A stretch of 64,000 nucleotides of DNA from Leucobacter komagatae. Lineage in GTDB: Bacteria > Actinomycetota > Actinomycetes > Actinomycetales > Microbacteriaceae. The notes under the pieces are model-generated. The model saw nothing but the letters and a program-made list of their open reading frames with translations, ran no database searches and was not told where the DNA came from. This document shows positions 44,750-52,088 of the stretch, piece after piece. Every line of letters begins with the position of its first letter. Within the stretch, counting starts at the first letter, position 1. The stretch spans positions 372,001-436,000 of the forward strand of contig NZ_VFON01000002.1 in assembly GCF_006716085.1 (NCBI RefSeq), read 5' to 3'. Both the position numbers and the translations under genes were made by a program.

Positions 44750-45964
44750 ATGAAAGAAACCTGTATGACAACATCAGCCATTGAGCCCGCGCCCACCCGC
44801 CCAGCGAAGGCGGTCGCCGCGACTGCCTTCGCCTTCAGCGTCACCATGATGGGCACCACGCTCCCCACCCCGCTCTACTCGATCTATTCCGACGAGCTTG
44901 CGTTCTCAGCGCTCACCGTCACCGTACTGTTCGCCGTCTATGCGCTCGGCGTCGTCGGCGCACTGTCGCTGTTTGGCAGGCTCTCCGACGACCTCGGCAG
45001 ACGCCCCGTGCTTATGCTCGCGGTGGGCTTTGCGCTGCTGAGCGCAGTGCTGTTCCTCCTCCCGCCCTCACTTCCGCAGCTTGTCGTCGCACGGGTCATC
45101 TCGGGCCTCGGCGCCGGGTTTATGAGCGGCGCGGGCACTGCTGCGATGATGGACCTGTTCCCCGCGCACCGCCGCGCTGTCGCAGGAACGGTCGCCGTCG
45201 CAGCGAACACCGGTGGCCTCGCCCTCGGCACGCTCATCGCAGGCCTCATTGCCGAATCGGCTTCGAAGCCACTCTTCACCCCGTTCGCCGTGCACCTGGC
45301 ACTGTGCGCGCTCGCGCTCGTGGGCTTGCTGGTCTGGACCCCGGCGCCAGAGCACGCCGGCAGGTTTGTCATTCGCCCGCACAGACTTCGCGTGCCCGCG
45401 GAGCTACGTCGCGCCTTTACGCGCGCAGTCCTCGCGGCCGGGTCGGGGTTCGCAGCGACGGGCGTGCTCACGGCAGTCTCCGCGATGTTCCTCGCGCGCG
45501 AGCTACACCTCGAGAGCCACGCGCTCGCGGGCTTCGTCGTGTTCTTGGCGTTCGCGGGGATGGCCGCGGGGCAGCTCGTCGCGCGGCGAATGCGCCCGCG
45601 CATCGCGCTGCCCCTCGGCTGCGTCGGCATGATCGTTGGCGTCGTGTTTCTCGCGTGGGCGCTCGCATTCGTCGTCCTCCCTCCGCTCCTCATCGCGGCG
45701 GCGACGGTCGGGGTCTCTGCCGGGCTCTGCATGAACGCCGGCATCGCCACGACCGTCGAGCAGGCGCTGCCCGAACGACGCGGCGAGGTCTCCTCGTCGT
45801 TCTTCGCCGGCCTCTACCTCATGCTCGCGCTGCCCGCGATCGGTGTCGGTCTCCTCGCGACAGTCATCGGGCTGCGCGGCGCGGGCCTCGTGTTCACGGC
45901 GGCCGTTGCACTCCTCGCCGCGGTCGTGGCGATCGCCAGCCTCGCGACGAGCCGACTGGAGTAA
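44750..45964 (+). CDS. MFS transporter
   Basis: 404 residues with twelve transmembrane helices. Motif A FGRLSDDLGRRPVLML after helix 2, RVISGLGAGFMSGAGTAAMMDLFPAHRRAVAGTVAVAANTGGLALG in the middle, and SSSFFAGLYLMLALPAIGVGLLA later. The ATG at 44765 is an alternative start with GAAAGAAA upstream. Divergent from ribB and probably under the same TetR. Substrate unknown; DHA1-type drug or metabolite export is the usual role. Confidence 0.87.
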   Translation: MKETCMTTSAIEPAPTRPAKAVAATAFAFSVTMMGTTLPTPLYSIYSDELAFSALTVTVLFAVYALGVVGALSLFGRLSDDLGRRPVLMLAVGFALLSAVLFLLPPSLPQLVVARVISGLGAGFMSGAGTAAMMDLFPAHRRAVAGTVAVAANTGGLALGTLIAGLIAESASKPLFTPFAVHLALCALALVGLLVWTPAPEHAGRFVIRPHRLRVPAELRRAFTRAVLAAGSGFAATGVLTAVSAMFLARELHLESHALAGFVVFLAFAGMAAGQLVARRMRPRIALPLGCVGMIVGVVFLAWALAFVVLPPLLIAAATVGVSAGLCMNAGIATTVEQALPERRGEVSSSFFAGLYLMLALPAIGVGLLATVIGLRGAGLVFTAAVALLAAVVAIASLATSRLE

Positions 45965-45980
45965 GGGCTGGGGCAGCCCG

Positions 45981-46565
45981 CTACGCCCCGGCGCCACTCC
46001 GAGCCCGAAGCGGCGGGACCCGTTGCCCGGCAAGCGATGACGAGATCAGCGCGTCGAGCCGCTTCACCCGGGTCTCTTCTCGCTTTGCGCTCATCACCCA
46101 CCACACGGCGTCTCGCCGATAGGAGGGTGCGAACGCTTGGAATGCCTGCCACGCCGCTGCGTTCGCCGCGAACTGTCGTTCATACTCCGGGTCAAGCGTC
46201 GCCCTCCGCGTTTCGGCGGAGTAGCCGTGGGTGTCGGCGCGGCCGTGGAACAGCTTTAGCCCCTCCGGCCGCATCTTCCCCGCACTGATCAACGCCTCGA
46301 CCTTCCGAACGTTCACCGCGCTCCACACGCTCCCTTGCTTCCTGGGGGTGAACCGAACCTTGTAGTTGTCGCCATCAACGCCCTTTCTGAGCCCGTCAAT
46401 CCACCCGAAGCACAGCGCAACGTCCACGGCCTCAGGCCAGGTCTGGCTCACACGCCCTGAACCTTTCTTGTGGAAGAGCAGCCAAGCCTCCGAAGCGTGG
46501 GCATGGTTGGCGTCAAGCCACGCGCTGAACGCCTCAGCGTCTGCAAAGAACAGCGTGTCGTCCAT
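45981..46565 (-). CDS. YdeI/OmpD-associated family protein
   Basis: 194 residues. LFFADAEAFSAWLDANHAHASEAWLLFHKKGSG, then WPEAVDVALCFGWIDGLRKGVDGDNYKVRFTPRKQGSVWSAVNVRKVEALISAGKMRPEG is the family signature, and the C-terminal SYRRDAVWWVMSAKREETRVKRLDALI completes it. Bacterial members are linked to cationic peptide resistance or are of unknown role. It is convergent with the MFS gene and monocistronic. Confidence 0.87.
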   Translation of the reverse strand: MDDTLFFADAEAFSAWLDANHAHASEAWLLFHKKGSGRVSQTWPEAVDVALCFGWIDGLRKGVDGDNYKVRFTPRKQGSVWSAVNVRKVEALISAGKMRPEGLKLFHGRADTHGYSAETRRATLDPEYERQFAANAAAWQAFQAFAPSYRRDAVWWVMSAKREETRVKRLDALISSSLAGQRVPPLRARSGAGA

Positions 46566-46574
46566 CCAGGTCTC

Positions 46575-46669
46575 CTAGCCCGCCGGGTGTCGATCCAGCC
46601 AGTCAAGGATCGCATGCGTCGTCTCGCGGTGGCGCTCCTGCTGCACCCAGTGTCCGCTATCCAGGTTGA
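46575..46669 (-). pseudogene. alpha/beta hydrolase, C-terminal remnant
   Basis: The minus-strand frame ending with TAG at 46577 reads LNLDSGHWVQQERHRETTHA and on to a WLDRHPAG tail. This is the characteristic C terminus of epoxide-hydrolase-like alpha/beta hydrolases, including the catalytic His of GHWVQQER. The rest of the gene is missing: upstream DNA belongs to the WYL fragment on the other strand. A deletion joined the two genes near 46670. Confidence 0.65.
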
Positions 46670-47105
46670 GTTCTTCGACGAGCTGCAGGATGCGGTGATC
46701 CGCGGCGTGCAGGTGCAGCTGAGCTACGTCGACGGCGCCGGTAAGCGGTCAGCACGGGTTGCGCACCCGCTCGGCCTCGTCGCGAAGGGCCCCGCTGGTA
46801 CCTCGTCGCCCAGACCGAAGCGGACGAGCGCACGTTTCGGCTCGACCGGGTCACGGGGGTGACAGCAATCGACGCCTCCGTTCATCGCGCCGAGACGTTT
46901 GACCTCGCAACGACGTGGCGAGGCCTCGCGGATGAGGCTGAGCGACGGTCGCATCCCGGTGTCCTTCCACGCACCGAGCGAGTACGGCATTGCGGGGCAC
47001 CTCGCCGGTCTCGTCGAGTGGCTCGAAGTCACGAGCCCGCAGTCGGTGCGTGACCATCTCGCGAAGATCGGCGCTGCGCTCAGCCAGCGATACGCCCCGG
47101 CCTAG
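46670..47105 (+). pseudogene. WYL-domain (YafY-like) transcriptional regulator, N-truncated with two frameshifts
   Basis: Plus-strand remains of a WYL regulator. ELQDAVIRGVQVQLSYVDGAGKRSARVAHPLGLVAKG lies in one frame, the defining RWYLVAQTEADERTFRLDRVTG in a second, and GRIPVSFHAPSEYGIAGHLAGLVEW to the stop at 47105 back in the first. The shifts fall near 46788 and 46950 and cancel each other. The N-terminal winged helix is absent. Not functional as a DNA-binding protein. Confidence 0.75.
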
Positions 47106-47107
47106 GG

Positions 47108-47839
47108 CTACTTCTTCGCCGCAATCGCGGCATCGAAGGCGTCAGTAATGTCGGTGAGGTACTGCGGCTGGAACGGCTCGCCTTCGAGGAAGAAGGTCGG
47201 GGTTCCGCTCACCCCGAGCTTCTGGCCCGCGTCGAAGTCGAACTCGATCCGCTGCTGCGTCGCCGGGTCCTTCAGCGCGGCGTCGTAGGCTGCCATGTCG
47301 AGCCCGAGCTGCTCAGCGTAGCCGCGGAAGCGCGGGGCCTCAGAGTCGCGCTTCTCGCCCCACTCCCCGAGCGTCTCGAACATCAGCTTGTACATCTCTT
47401 CGAACTTGCCCTGCTGCGCGGCGGCCTCGACGGCGAGCGCAGCGGTCATCGAGTTCTGGTGCCCGGGGAGCGGGAAGTAGCGAATGACAAAGTTCATCTC
47501 GCCCGAGTATTCCTCACGCAGCTCTTCCATGACCGGGTAAATCTCACCGCACGCTTCGCACTCGAAGTCGAGGAACTCGACGAGGGTCGGCGCGTCGGGC
47601 CCAGCGTCGGAGAGCACGTGGGAGTTCTCTGCGACGACGGGAAGCGTGGCAGCCGGGCTACCCGAGTCTCCTGGCCGCGCGGCATCACCGCCACCGCCGG
47701 GGGCCGCCGCCGGCTTCCCCAGCGAGAGCACGATGATGAGAATGATCACGCCAACGACCACTGTCGGGATGGTGATGAGTGCCGCCTTCGCGGAGGTGCT
47801 CATGCGTTTGCGCTGCGCAGGCTCGGTCGTGTTCGTCAT
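47108..47839 (-). CDS. membrane-anchored DsbA-like thioredoxin-fold protein
   Basis: 243 residues. One N-terminal transmembrane helix (about 18-42), a Gly/Pro/Ala linker, then a DsbA-type thioredoxin domain with the CEAC active site (FLDFECEACGEIYPVMEEL) and the cis-proline region GVSGTPTFFLEGE. Expected to act outside the membrane on disulfides. The start overlaps the ctaG stop (ATGA), so it may help mature copper or oxidase proteins; this link is from context. Confidence 0.88.
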   Translation of the reverse strand: MTNTTEPAQRKRMSTSAKAALITIPTVVVGVIILIIVLSLGKPAAAPGGGGDAARPGDSGSPAATLPVVAENSHVLSDAGPDAPTLVEFLDFECEACGEIYPVMEELREEYSGEMNFVIRYFPLPGHQNSMTAALAVEAAAQQGKFEEMYKLMFETLGEWGEKRDSEAPRFRGYAEQLGLDMAAYDAALKDPATQQRIEFDFDAGQKLGVSGTPTFFLEGEPFQPQYLTDITDAFDAAIAAKK

Positions 47840-48795
47840 GCGTGATCCTTTCGGTTGGCGCCGGCGACCGTGTGTTCGGCCGCCCGGGCGAGGTATGCGT
47901 TGTATTCATCGAGGGCTTCGTCCTCCGCGCGCTGCCGGTGGCGCGCCCCGCGCATGTCGCTGCGCCGCCATTTCGACAGGGTCACGATGAGCACGATGAT
48001 GAGCGGCAGCTGGCCGTACGTCCAGACGAGGCTGCCGCTGAGCGACTGGTCGAGCGCGCGGCTCACCGCCCACCCCTCGGGCTCCTCCGAGTACCAGCTC
48101 AGCAGCCCGCTCGCGCTTCTCAGCAGTACGAGGCCGAAGAGCGCGTGCACCTGCAATTCGAGAAACGCGCCCGCGAGCCGCACCCCGAACGACGGTTTCC
48201 GGGGCAGCGGGTCGAGCGCCCAGAGCGGCGCACCGCCGATCACGCCGAACACGAGCAGCAGCGCGAGCAGCGTCTGGTGCCCGCCGGGAACCGCCATGAT
48301 CCAGCTGATCGCGTCGGTGAAGAACAGGCCGGGGAGAGCGATGACCGCGACGAGGATCGCGACGATCGGATGAAGCAGGATCCGGGCCGCGCGGGAGCGC
48401 TGCGCCGCGATCGCGGCTCGCAGTATCGGGATCCCGAGCCCGCGGTGCGGGGTCGCGCGCAGCAGCAGTTTTCCGGGCGACCCCATGAGCAAGAGCGGGG
48501 GCGCCGCGACGAGCATCGTGATCACCTGAAAGATGAGCGCGGTGATGAGGTCGCCTGCGTAGGCGTTGACGGCGAGCCCCGTCGCGGCAAACCAGGCGAG
48601 GCTGCCGAGCACGAACGAAATCGTGCCGAGTACGCTCCACCGCCGGCCCCTCACCCAGAGGGAGGCGGCACCGGCGAGATAGGCGACGAGGCAGCCGAGC
48701 GCGAGCCAGCCGAGCGGCGGAATGCGCGACGCGTCGACGGTAAACAAGTCTGTGAGCTCGAGCGTGCGCGCGGCAGCGTATTGGGTGAGGTTCAC
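47836..48795 (-). CDS. ctaG: cytochrome c oxidase assembly protein CtaG (caa3-type)
   Basis: 319 residues with about seven transmembrane helices. It matches the Caa3_CtaG family in TGLAVNAYAGDLITALIFQVITMLVAAPPLLLMGSPGKLLLRA, ALPGLFFTDAISWIMAVPGGHQTLLALLLVFGVIGGAPLWALDPLPRKPS and LELQVHALFGLVLLRS. Role: copper delivery to or assembly of oxidase. GTG start with GAAAGG upstream. The last 40 residues are a cytoplasmic charged tail. Confidence 0.85.
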   Translation of the reverse strand: MNLTQYAAARTLELTDLFTVDASRIPPLGWLALGCLVAYLAGAASLWVRGRRWSVLGTISFVLGSLAWFAATGLAVNAYAGDLITALIFQVITMLVAAPPLLLMGSPGKLLLRATPHRGLGIPILRAAIAAQRSRAARILLHPIVAILVAVIALPGLFFTDAISWIMAVPGGHQTLLALLLVFGVIGGAPLWALDPLPRKPSFGVRLAGAFLELQVHALFGLVLLRSASGLLSWYSEEPEGWAVSRALDQSLSGSLVWTYGQLPLIIVLIVTLSKWRRSDMRGARHRQRAEDEALDEYNAYLARAAEHTVAGANRKDHA

Positions 48796-48900
48796 GTGGC
48801 GAGACGCCTTTCTCAGTGAGTGCGGAGAGCCGCGGTCGGAGAGGGGCGACGCGTTGGCGGAAGCCGGGTGCCGGGTCTACCGCCGTGATGGCTCGGGATC

Positions 48901-48925
48901 GCGGGGGCGCGCGTCACGCCCCCGC
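48901..48925. terminator. Hairpin between the 48942 gene and ctaG
   Basis: GCGGGGGCG, 7-nt loop, CGCCCCCGC: perfect 9-bp stem directly after the stop of the minus-strand gene at 48942. No T-tract. Confidence 0.65.
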
Positions 48926-48941
48926 TCGTCGAGCGGGTGAC

Positions 48942-49382
48942 TCAGGTTCGGCTGACGGAGAGCAGCAGAGTGAGCGGGAAGGCGCCCCCGCGCGGCGCAT
49001 CGGGCCTCGGGGTGAGCCAGCGCGGCAGGCTGCGCCGCAGCGGCGCCCAGCCCAGCGTGCCGCGGACCGCGAGAAGCGCGATCGACGCGACGAGCACGAG
49101 CACGCACACCGCGCCGAACCCGAGCGCCTGGTCACCGCTACTCCCCGGCTCGCCGCGAAACGCGATGACGGTCTCCGTCACCGTCGCGGCGACAGCGGCC
49201 GATGCAGCGACGCTCGGCTCGGCATGCTGCTGGGCGGCGGAATTCACGGCGACGGGCGGAGCCGCGTCGGCTCCGTGGACGTGCGGGCCGAGAATGGACA
49301 GCGCGAGAAACGCGACGAATGCGAAGAGGAACAGCAGGCCGCGCGCCGACACCGGCGCAACGCTCGCCTCACCAGTTCGCAT
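48942..49382 (-). CDS. small membrane protein of unknown function
   Basis: 146 residues, not recognised with certainty. An N-terminal helix RGLLFLFAFVAFLALSILGPHV (about 14-35), an extracellular stretch rich in Ala/Val with HVHG and QQH, then a second helix ALGFGAVCVLVLVASIALLAVRGTLGW (about 86-112) and a basic C-terminal tail. The layout resembles DUF6153-like actinobacterial proteins often found near copper genes. It lies upstream of ctaG on the same strand but is separated by a hairpin. Confidence 0.65.
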   Translation of the reverse strand: MRTGEASVAPVSARGLLFLFAFVAFLALSILGPHVHGADAAPPVAVNSAAQQHAEPSVAASAAVAATVTETVIAFRGEPGSSGDQALGFGAVCVLVLVASIALLAVRGTLGWAPLRRSLPRWLTPRPDAPRGGAFPLTLLLSVSRT

Positions 49383-49466
49383 CGCTCACTCACCGCCTCA
49401 CAGTCACGTTCACGCTAGCAGCGCCTCAATGAGTGCGGGCTGAGACGCCCCCAACGCACGGGGCCG

Positions 49467-49964
49467 CTAGCGCGGCCCAGCCTGCCGCAACCAGTCGAGG
49501 TTGACCCTGACGGCAATGTCTTCTGGCGCGATCTCCTCCCCAGCGGGCGTTCGCGCCGCGACCGTGACCGGCTCACCGGTCTCGCCGTCGACGAGCGCGA
49601 GCGGCCCGCCGGCTGCCTGCAGATGCTTGTTGCCCCACTGCATGAGGGCGAACACCGCGGGGAAGAGGTCGCGCCCCATCTGAGTGAGCAGGTACTCGTT
49701 CCGCGTGCGCTGCCCCGGTTCACGGTACGGGCGCTTCTCAAGCACTCCGACCTCGACGAGCTGCTTGAGGCGTGCCGCGGCAACCGCGTCGGTCACGCCG
49801 GCTCGCGCCGCGAAGTCGTCGAACCTGGTGGTGCCGTAGAACGCCTCGCGCAAGAGCACCATGGCGGTGCGGGAGCCAACCGCCTCCATCGCCTTTCCGA
49901 TCGAGCACTCCTCTGTGCTCCACGAGGATCGATCGGCGAGCGGGCCTGAGAGCTTCACGGACAT
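49467..49964 (-). CDS. HxlR family winged-helix regulator
   Basis: 165 residues: CSIGKAMEAVGSRTAMVLLREAFYGTTRFDDFAARAGVTDAVAAARLKQLVEVGVLEKRPYREPGQRTRNEYLLTQMGRDLFPAVFALMQWGNKHL is a full HxlR domain, followed by a short C-terminal extension. The N-terminal cysteine typical of redox- or aldehyde-sensing members is in EECSIGKA. TAGAAT ends 6 nt before the ATG. Divergent from the thioesterase, which it probably controls. Confidence 0.88.
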   Translation of the reverse strand: MSVKLSGPLADRSSWSTEECSIGKAMEAVGSRTAMVLLREAFYGTTRFDDFAARAGVTDAVAAARLKQLVEVGVLEKRPYREPGQRTRNEYLLTQMGRDLFPAVFALMQWGNKHLQAAGGPLALVDGETGEPVTVAARTPAGEEIAPEDIAVRVNLDWLRQAGPR

Positions 49965-49970
49965 GCACCA

Positions 49971-50015
49971 ATTCTACCGCCTGGCTTGTGGAAACAATAG
50001 TCAGCATCGTACCCT
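49971..50015. promoter_or_regulatory. Divergent leaderless promoters of HxlR and thioesterase genes
   Basis: Minus-strand TAGAAT (49971-49976) ends 6 nt before the HxlR ATG. Plus-strand TACCCT (50010-50015) ends 6 nt before the thioesterase ATG at 50022. The 33 nt between the hexamers must hold the operator. Confidence 0.55.
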
Positions 50016-50021
50016 CTAGCT

Positions 50022-50879
50022 ATGGACACACATAGCCAGCTCACCGCCGCTCCCCCGCGCGCAGCCATCGACGACTTCCTCACCGCCCCACCGTTCGAGA
50101 CGCGCGAGGCCCCGCGCGAGCTGTGGGGTTTCGGGGGCCTGCACGGCGGTCTTGCCGTCGGGGCGATGGTCGCCGCGATGCGGGAGACGGGCGCCGAAGG
50201 CTCCCTCCGCAGCGTCTCGGGCAGGCTCCACCGCGCGGTTCGTGAGCCCTTCGCGATCGACGTCACCGCCGACGCCGAGACCCGCAGCACCGCCTCCCTG
50301 AGCGCAAAGCTGCGCCCGGTGGCGACTGAGGGCCCGGAGGGCCCGGGATCCTCATCCCCCACCGCTCCCCTCGCGAGCGCCACAGCCCTCTTCGGCAGCG
50401 ACGCCCCCACCGCTTCCCCGGTGCTGCGGCCCGCCGCCCCTGCCGTGCCACCCTGGCACGAAGGCGGCCTCTTCAACCCGCCGCCGTCGTTTGTGCCCGT
50501 CGCCGAGTTCTACGAACTGCGCGTCACCGGAACGAACCGGCCGTTCGCGGGCGGCACCGACCCGGGCCTCACCGCGTGGGTGCGCCTGACCGCGGACGAC
50601 CTGCCACCCGACGACCTTCGCCTGCTCTTCCTGGTCGACGCGCTCGCGCCGTCGTACGCGGCGATTCTGCCTGCGCCGCAGCCGATCCCGACGGTCGAGC
50701 TCTCCGTCCACTTCGCGGGAGGGCGGGCGGTCTCGCCGTGGGTGCTGATCGAGGCCCGAACCCCGATCGCGACAGCCGGCGGCTGGATCACGGAAACCAT
50801 CAACGTGTGGGGCGAAGACCTCACCCACCTCGCGGAGGCCCGCCAGCTCAGGCTAGTGCGCCCGGCACAAGCATCGTAG
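50022..50879 (+). CDS. acyl-CoA thioesterase, double hot-dog fold
   Basis: 285 residues resembling TesB-like thioesterases of actinobacteria. N-terminal hot dog with RELWGFGGLHGGLAVGAMVAAM and LHRAVREPFAIDVTADAETR; a low-complexity Pro/Ala/Ser linker (about 107-140); C-terminal hot dog with LLFLVDALAPSYAAILPAPQPIPTVELSVHF. Hydrolyses acyl-CoA. The thiolase follows 34 nt later, so the pair may work in acyl-CoA turnover under the divergent HxlR. Confidence 0.83.
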   Translation: MDTHSQLTAAPPRAAIDDFLTAPPFETREAPRELWGFGGLHGGLAVGAMVAAMRETGAEGSLRSVSGRLHRAVREPFAIDVTADAETRSTASLSAKLRPVATEGPEGPGSSSPTAPLASATALFGSDAPTASPVLRPAAPAVPPWHEGGLFNPPPSFVPVAEFYELRVTGTNRPFAGGTDPGLTAWVRLTADDLPPDDLRLLFLVDALAPSYAAILPAPQPIPTVELSVHFAGGRAVSPWVLIEARTPIATAGGWITETINVWGEDLTHLAEARQLRLVRPAQAS

Positions 50880-50913
50880 GCTCAACCCAGATAGGCACAT
50901 GAGAGGACAGCAC

Positions 50914-52083
50914 ATGAGAGACGCAGTCATTGTTGAAGCAGTACGCACCCCGGTGGGTAAGGGGCGCCCGGGCGGCGCGCTCGCCGACGTCCACCCCGTT
51001 GACCTCCTCGCGCACTCGCTCAGGGAGCTCATCGAACGTACGGGCGTCGACCCCGCCCTCATCGACGATGTGATCGGCGGCGTGGTCAGCCAGGTCGGCG
51101 AGCAGGGCGGCAACATCACCCGCCGGGCGACGCTCGCCGCGGGCTTCCCCGACTCGGTTCCCGCCACCTCGATCGACAGGCAGTGCGGCAGCAGCCAACA
51201 GGCCGTGCACTTCGCAGCCCAGGGAGTCATCTCGGGTGCGTACGACATCGCGATCGCCGCGGGCGTCGAATCAATGAGCCGGGTGCCGATGGGCGCCTCC
51301 GTCGCGGGTGCGGCCGATATTGATGGCGTCGCCCTCGCCGAGCGATACCCCGAAGGCCTCATCGACCAGGGCTACTCAGCCGAGCTCATCGCCGCGCGCT
51401 GGGGCATCACCCGCGAGCAGATGGATGGCTTCGCGATCAGCTCGCACGACAAGGCCGACGCGGCCACGCGCGCGGGCGCCTTCGACGCCGAGCTCGCGCC
51501 GCTCGCGGGCCTCACCCACGACGAGGGCATCCGAACCGGCAGCACCCTCGAGAAGCTCGCAACGCTGCAGCCGGCGTTTTACAACGAGCGGATGGCCGAG
51601 CGCTTCCCACAGATCGGCTGGAACGTCACCGCGGCGTCGGCGAGCCAGATCAGCGACGGCAGCGCCGCGATCATGGTGATGACGAGCGACATGGCGGCGA
51701 AGCTCGGGCTCACGCCGCTCGCCCGCGTGCACAGCTTCGCCGTGGCCGGCGCCGACCCGCTGTACATGCTCACCGCGGTGATGCCGGCGACCGAGAAGGT
51801 GCTCGCGCGCGCGGGCCTCTCGATCTCCGACATCGACAACTTCGAGGTGAGCGAGGCCTTCGCGCCCGTCGTGCTCGCGTGGGCGAAGGAGACCGGCGCC
51901 GACCTGTCACGCGTGAATGTGCGCGGCGGCGCGATCGCGCTCGGCCACCCGCTCGGCGCAAGCGGCGCACGCCTCATGACCACGCTCGTGCACACGCTCA
52001 AGGACACGGGCGGGCGCTACGGGCTGCAGACCATGTGCGAGGGCGGCGGTATGGCGAACGCCACGATCCTCGAACGTCTGTAG
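50914..52083 (+). CDS. thiolase (acetyl-CoA C-acyltransferase)
   Basis: 389 residues from ATG 50914 with AGAGGA upstream; an ATG 15 nt earlier is less well placed. Catalytic residues: Cys91 in RQCGSSQQA, His345 in GGAIALGHPLGASG and Cys375 in CEGGGMANA. Catalyses thiolytic cleavage of 3-ketoacyl-CoA or condensation of acetyl-CoA; sequence alone does not separate FadA from AtoB-like roles. Follows the thioesterase in one operon and is convergent with the ABC gene at 52089. Confidence 0.92.
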   Translation: MRDAVIVEAVRTPVGKGRPGGALADVHPVDLLAHSLRELIERTGVDPALIDDVIGGVVSQVGEQGGNITRRATLAAGFPDSVPATSIDRQCGSSQQAVHFAAQGVISGAYDIAIAAGVESMSRVPMGASVAGAADIDGVALAERYPEGLIDQGYSAELIAARWGITREQMDGFAISSHDKADAATRAGAFDAELAPLAGLTHDEGIRTGSTLEKLATLQPAFYNERMAERFPQIGWNVTAASASQISDGSAAIMVMTSDMAAKLGLTPLARVHSFAVAGADPLYMLTAVMPATEKVLARAGLSISDIDNFEVSEAFAPVVLAWAKETGADLSRVNVRGGAIALGHPLGASGARLMTTLVHTLKDTGGRYGLQTMCEGGGMANATILERL

Positions 52084-52088
52084 CGCGC

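Noticed and set aside
44690..44750. FMN riboswitch in front of ribB
   Set aside because: The 60-bp gap is too short and lacks the conserved RFN-element segments.
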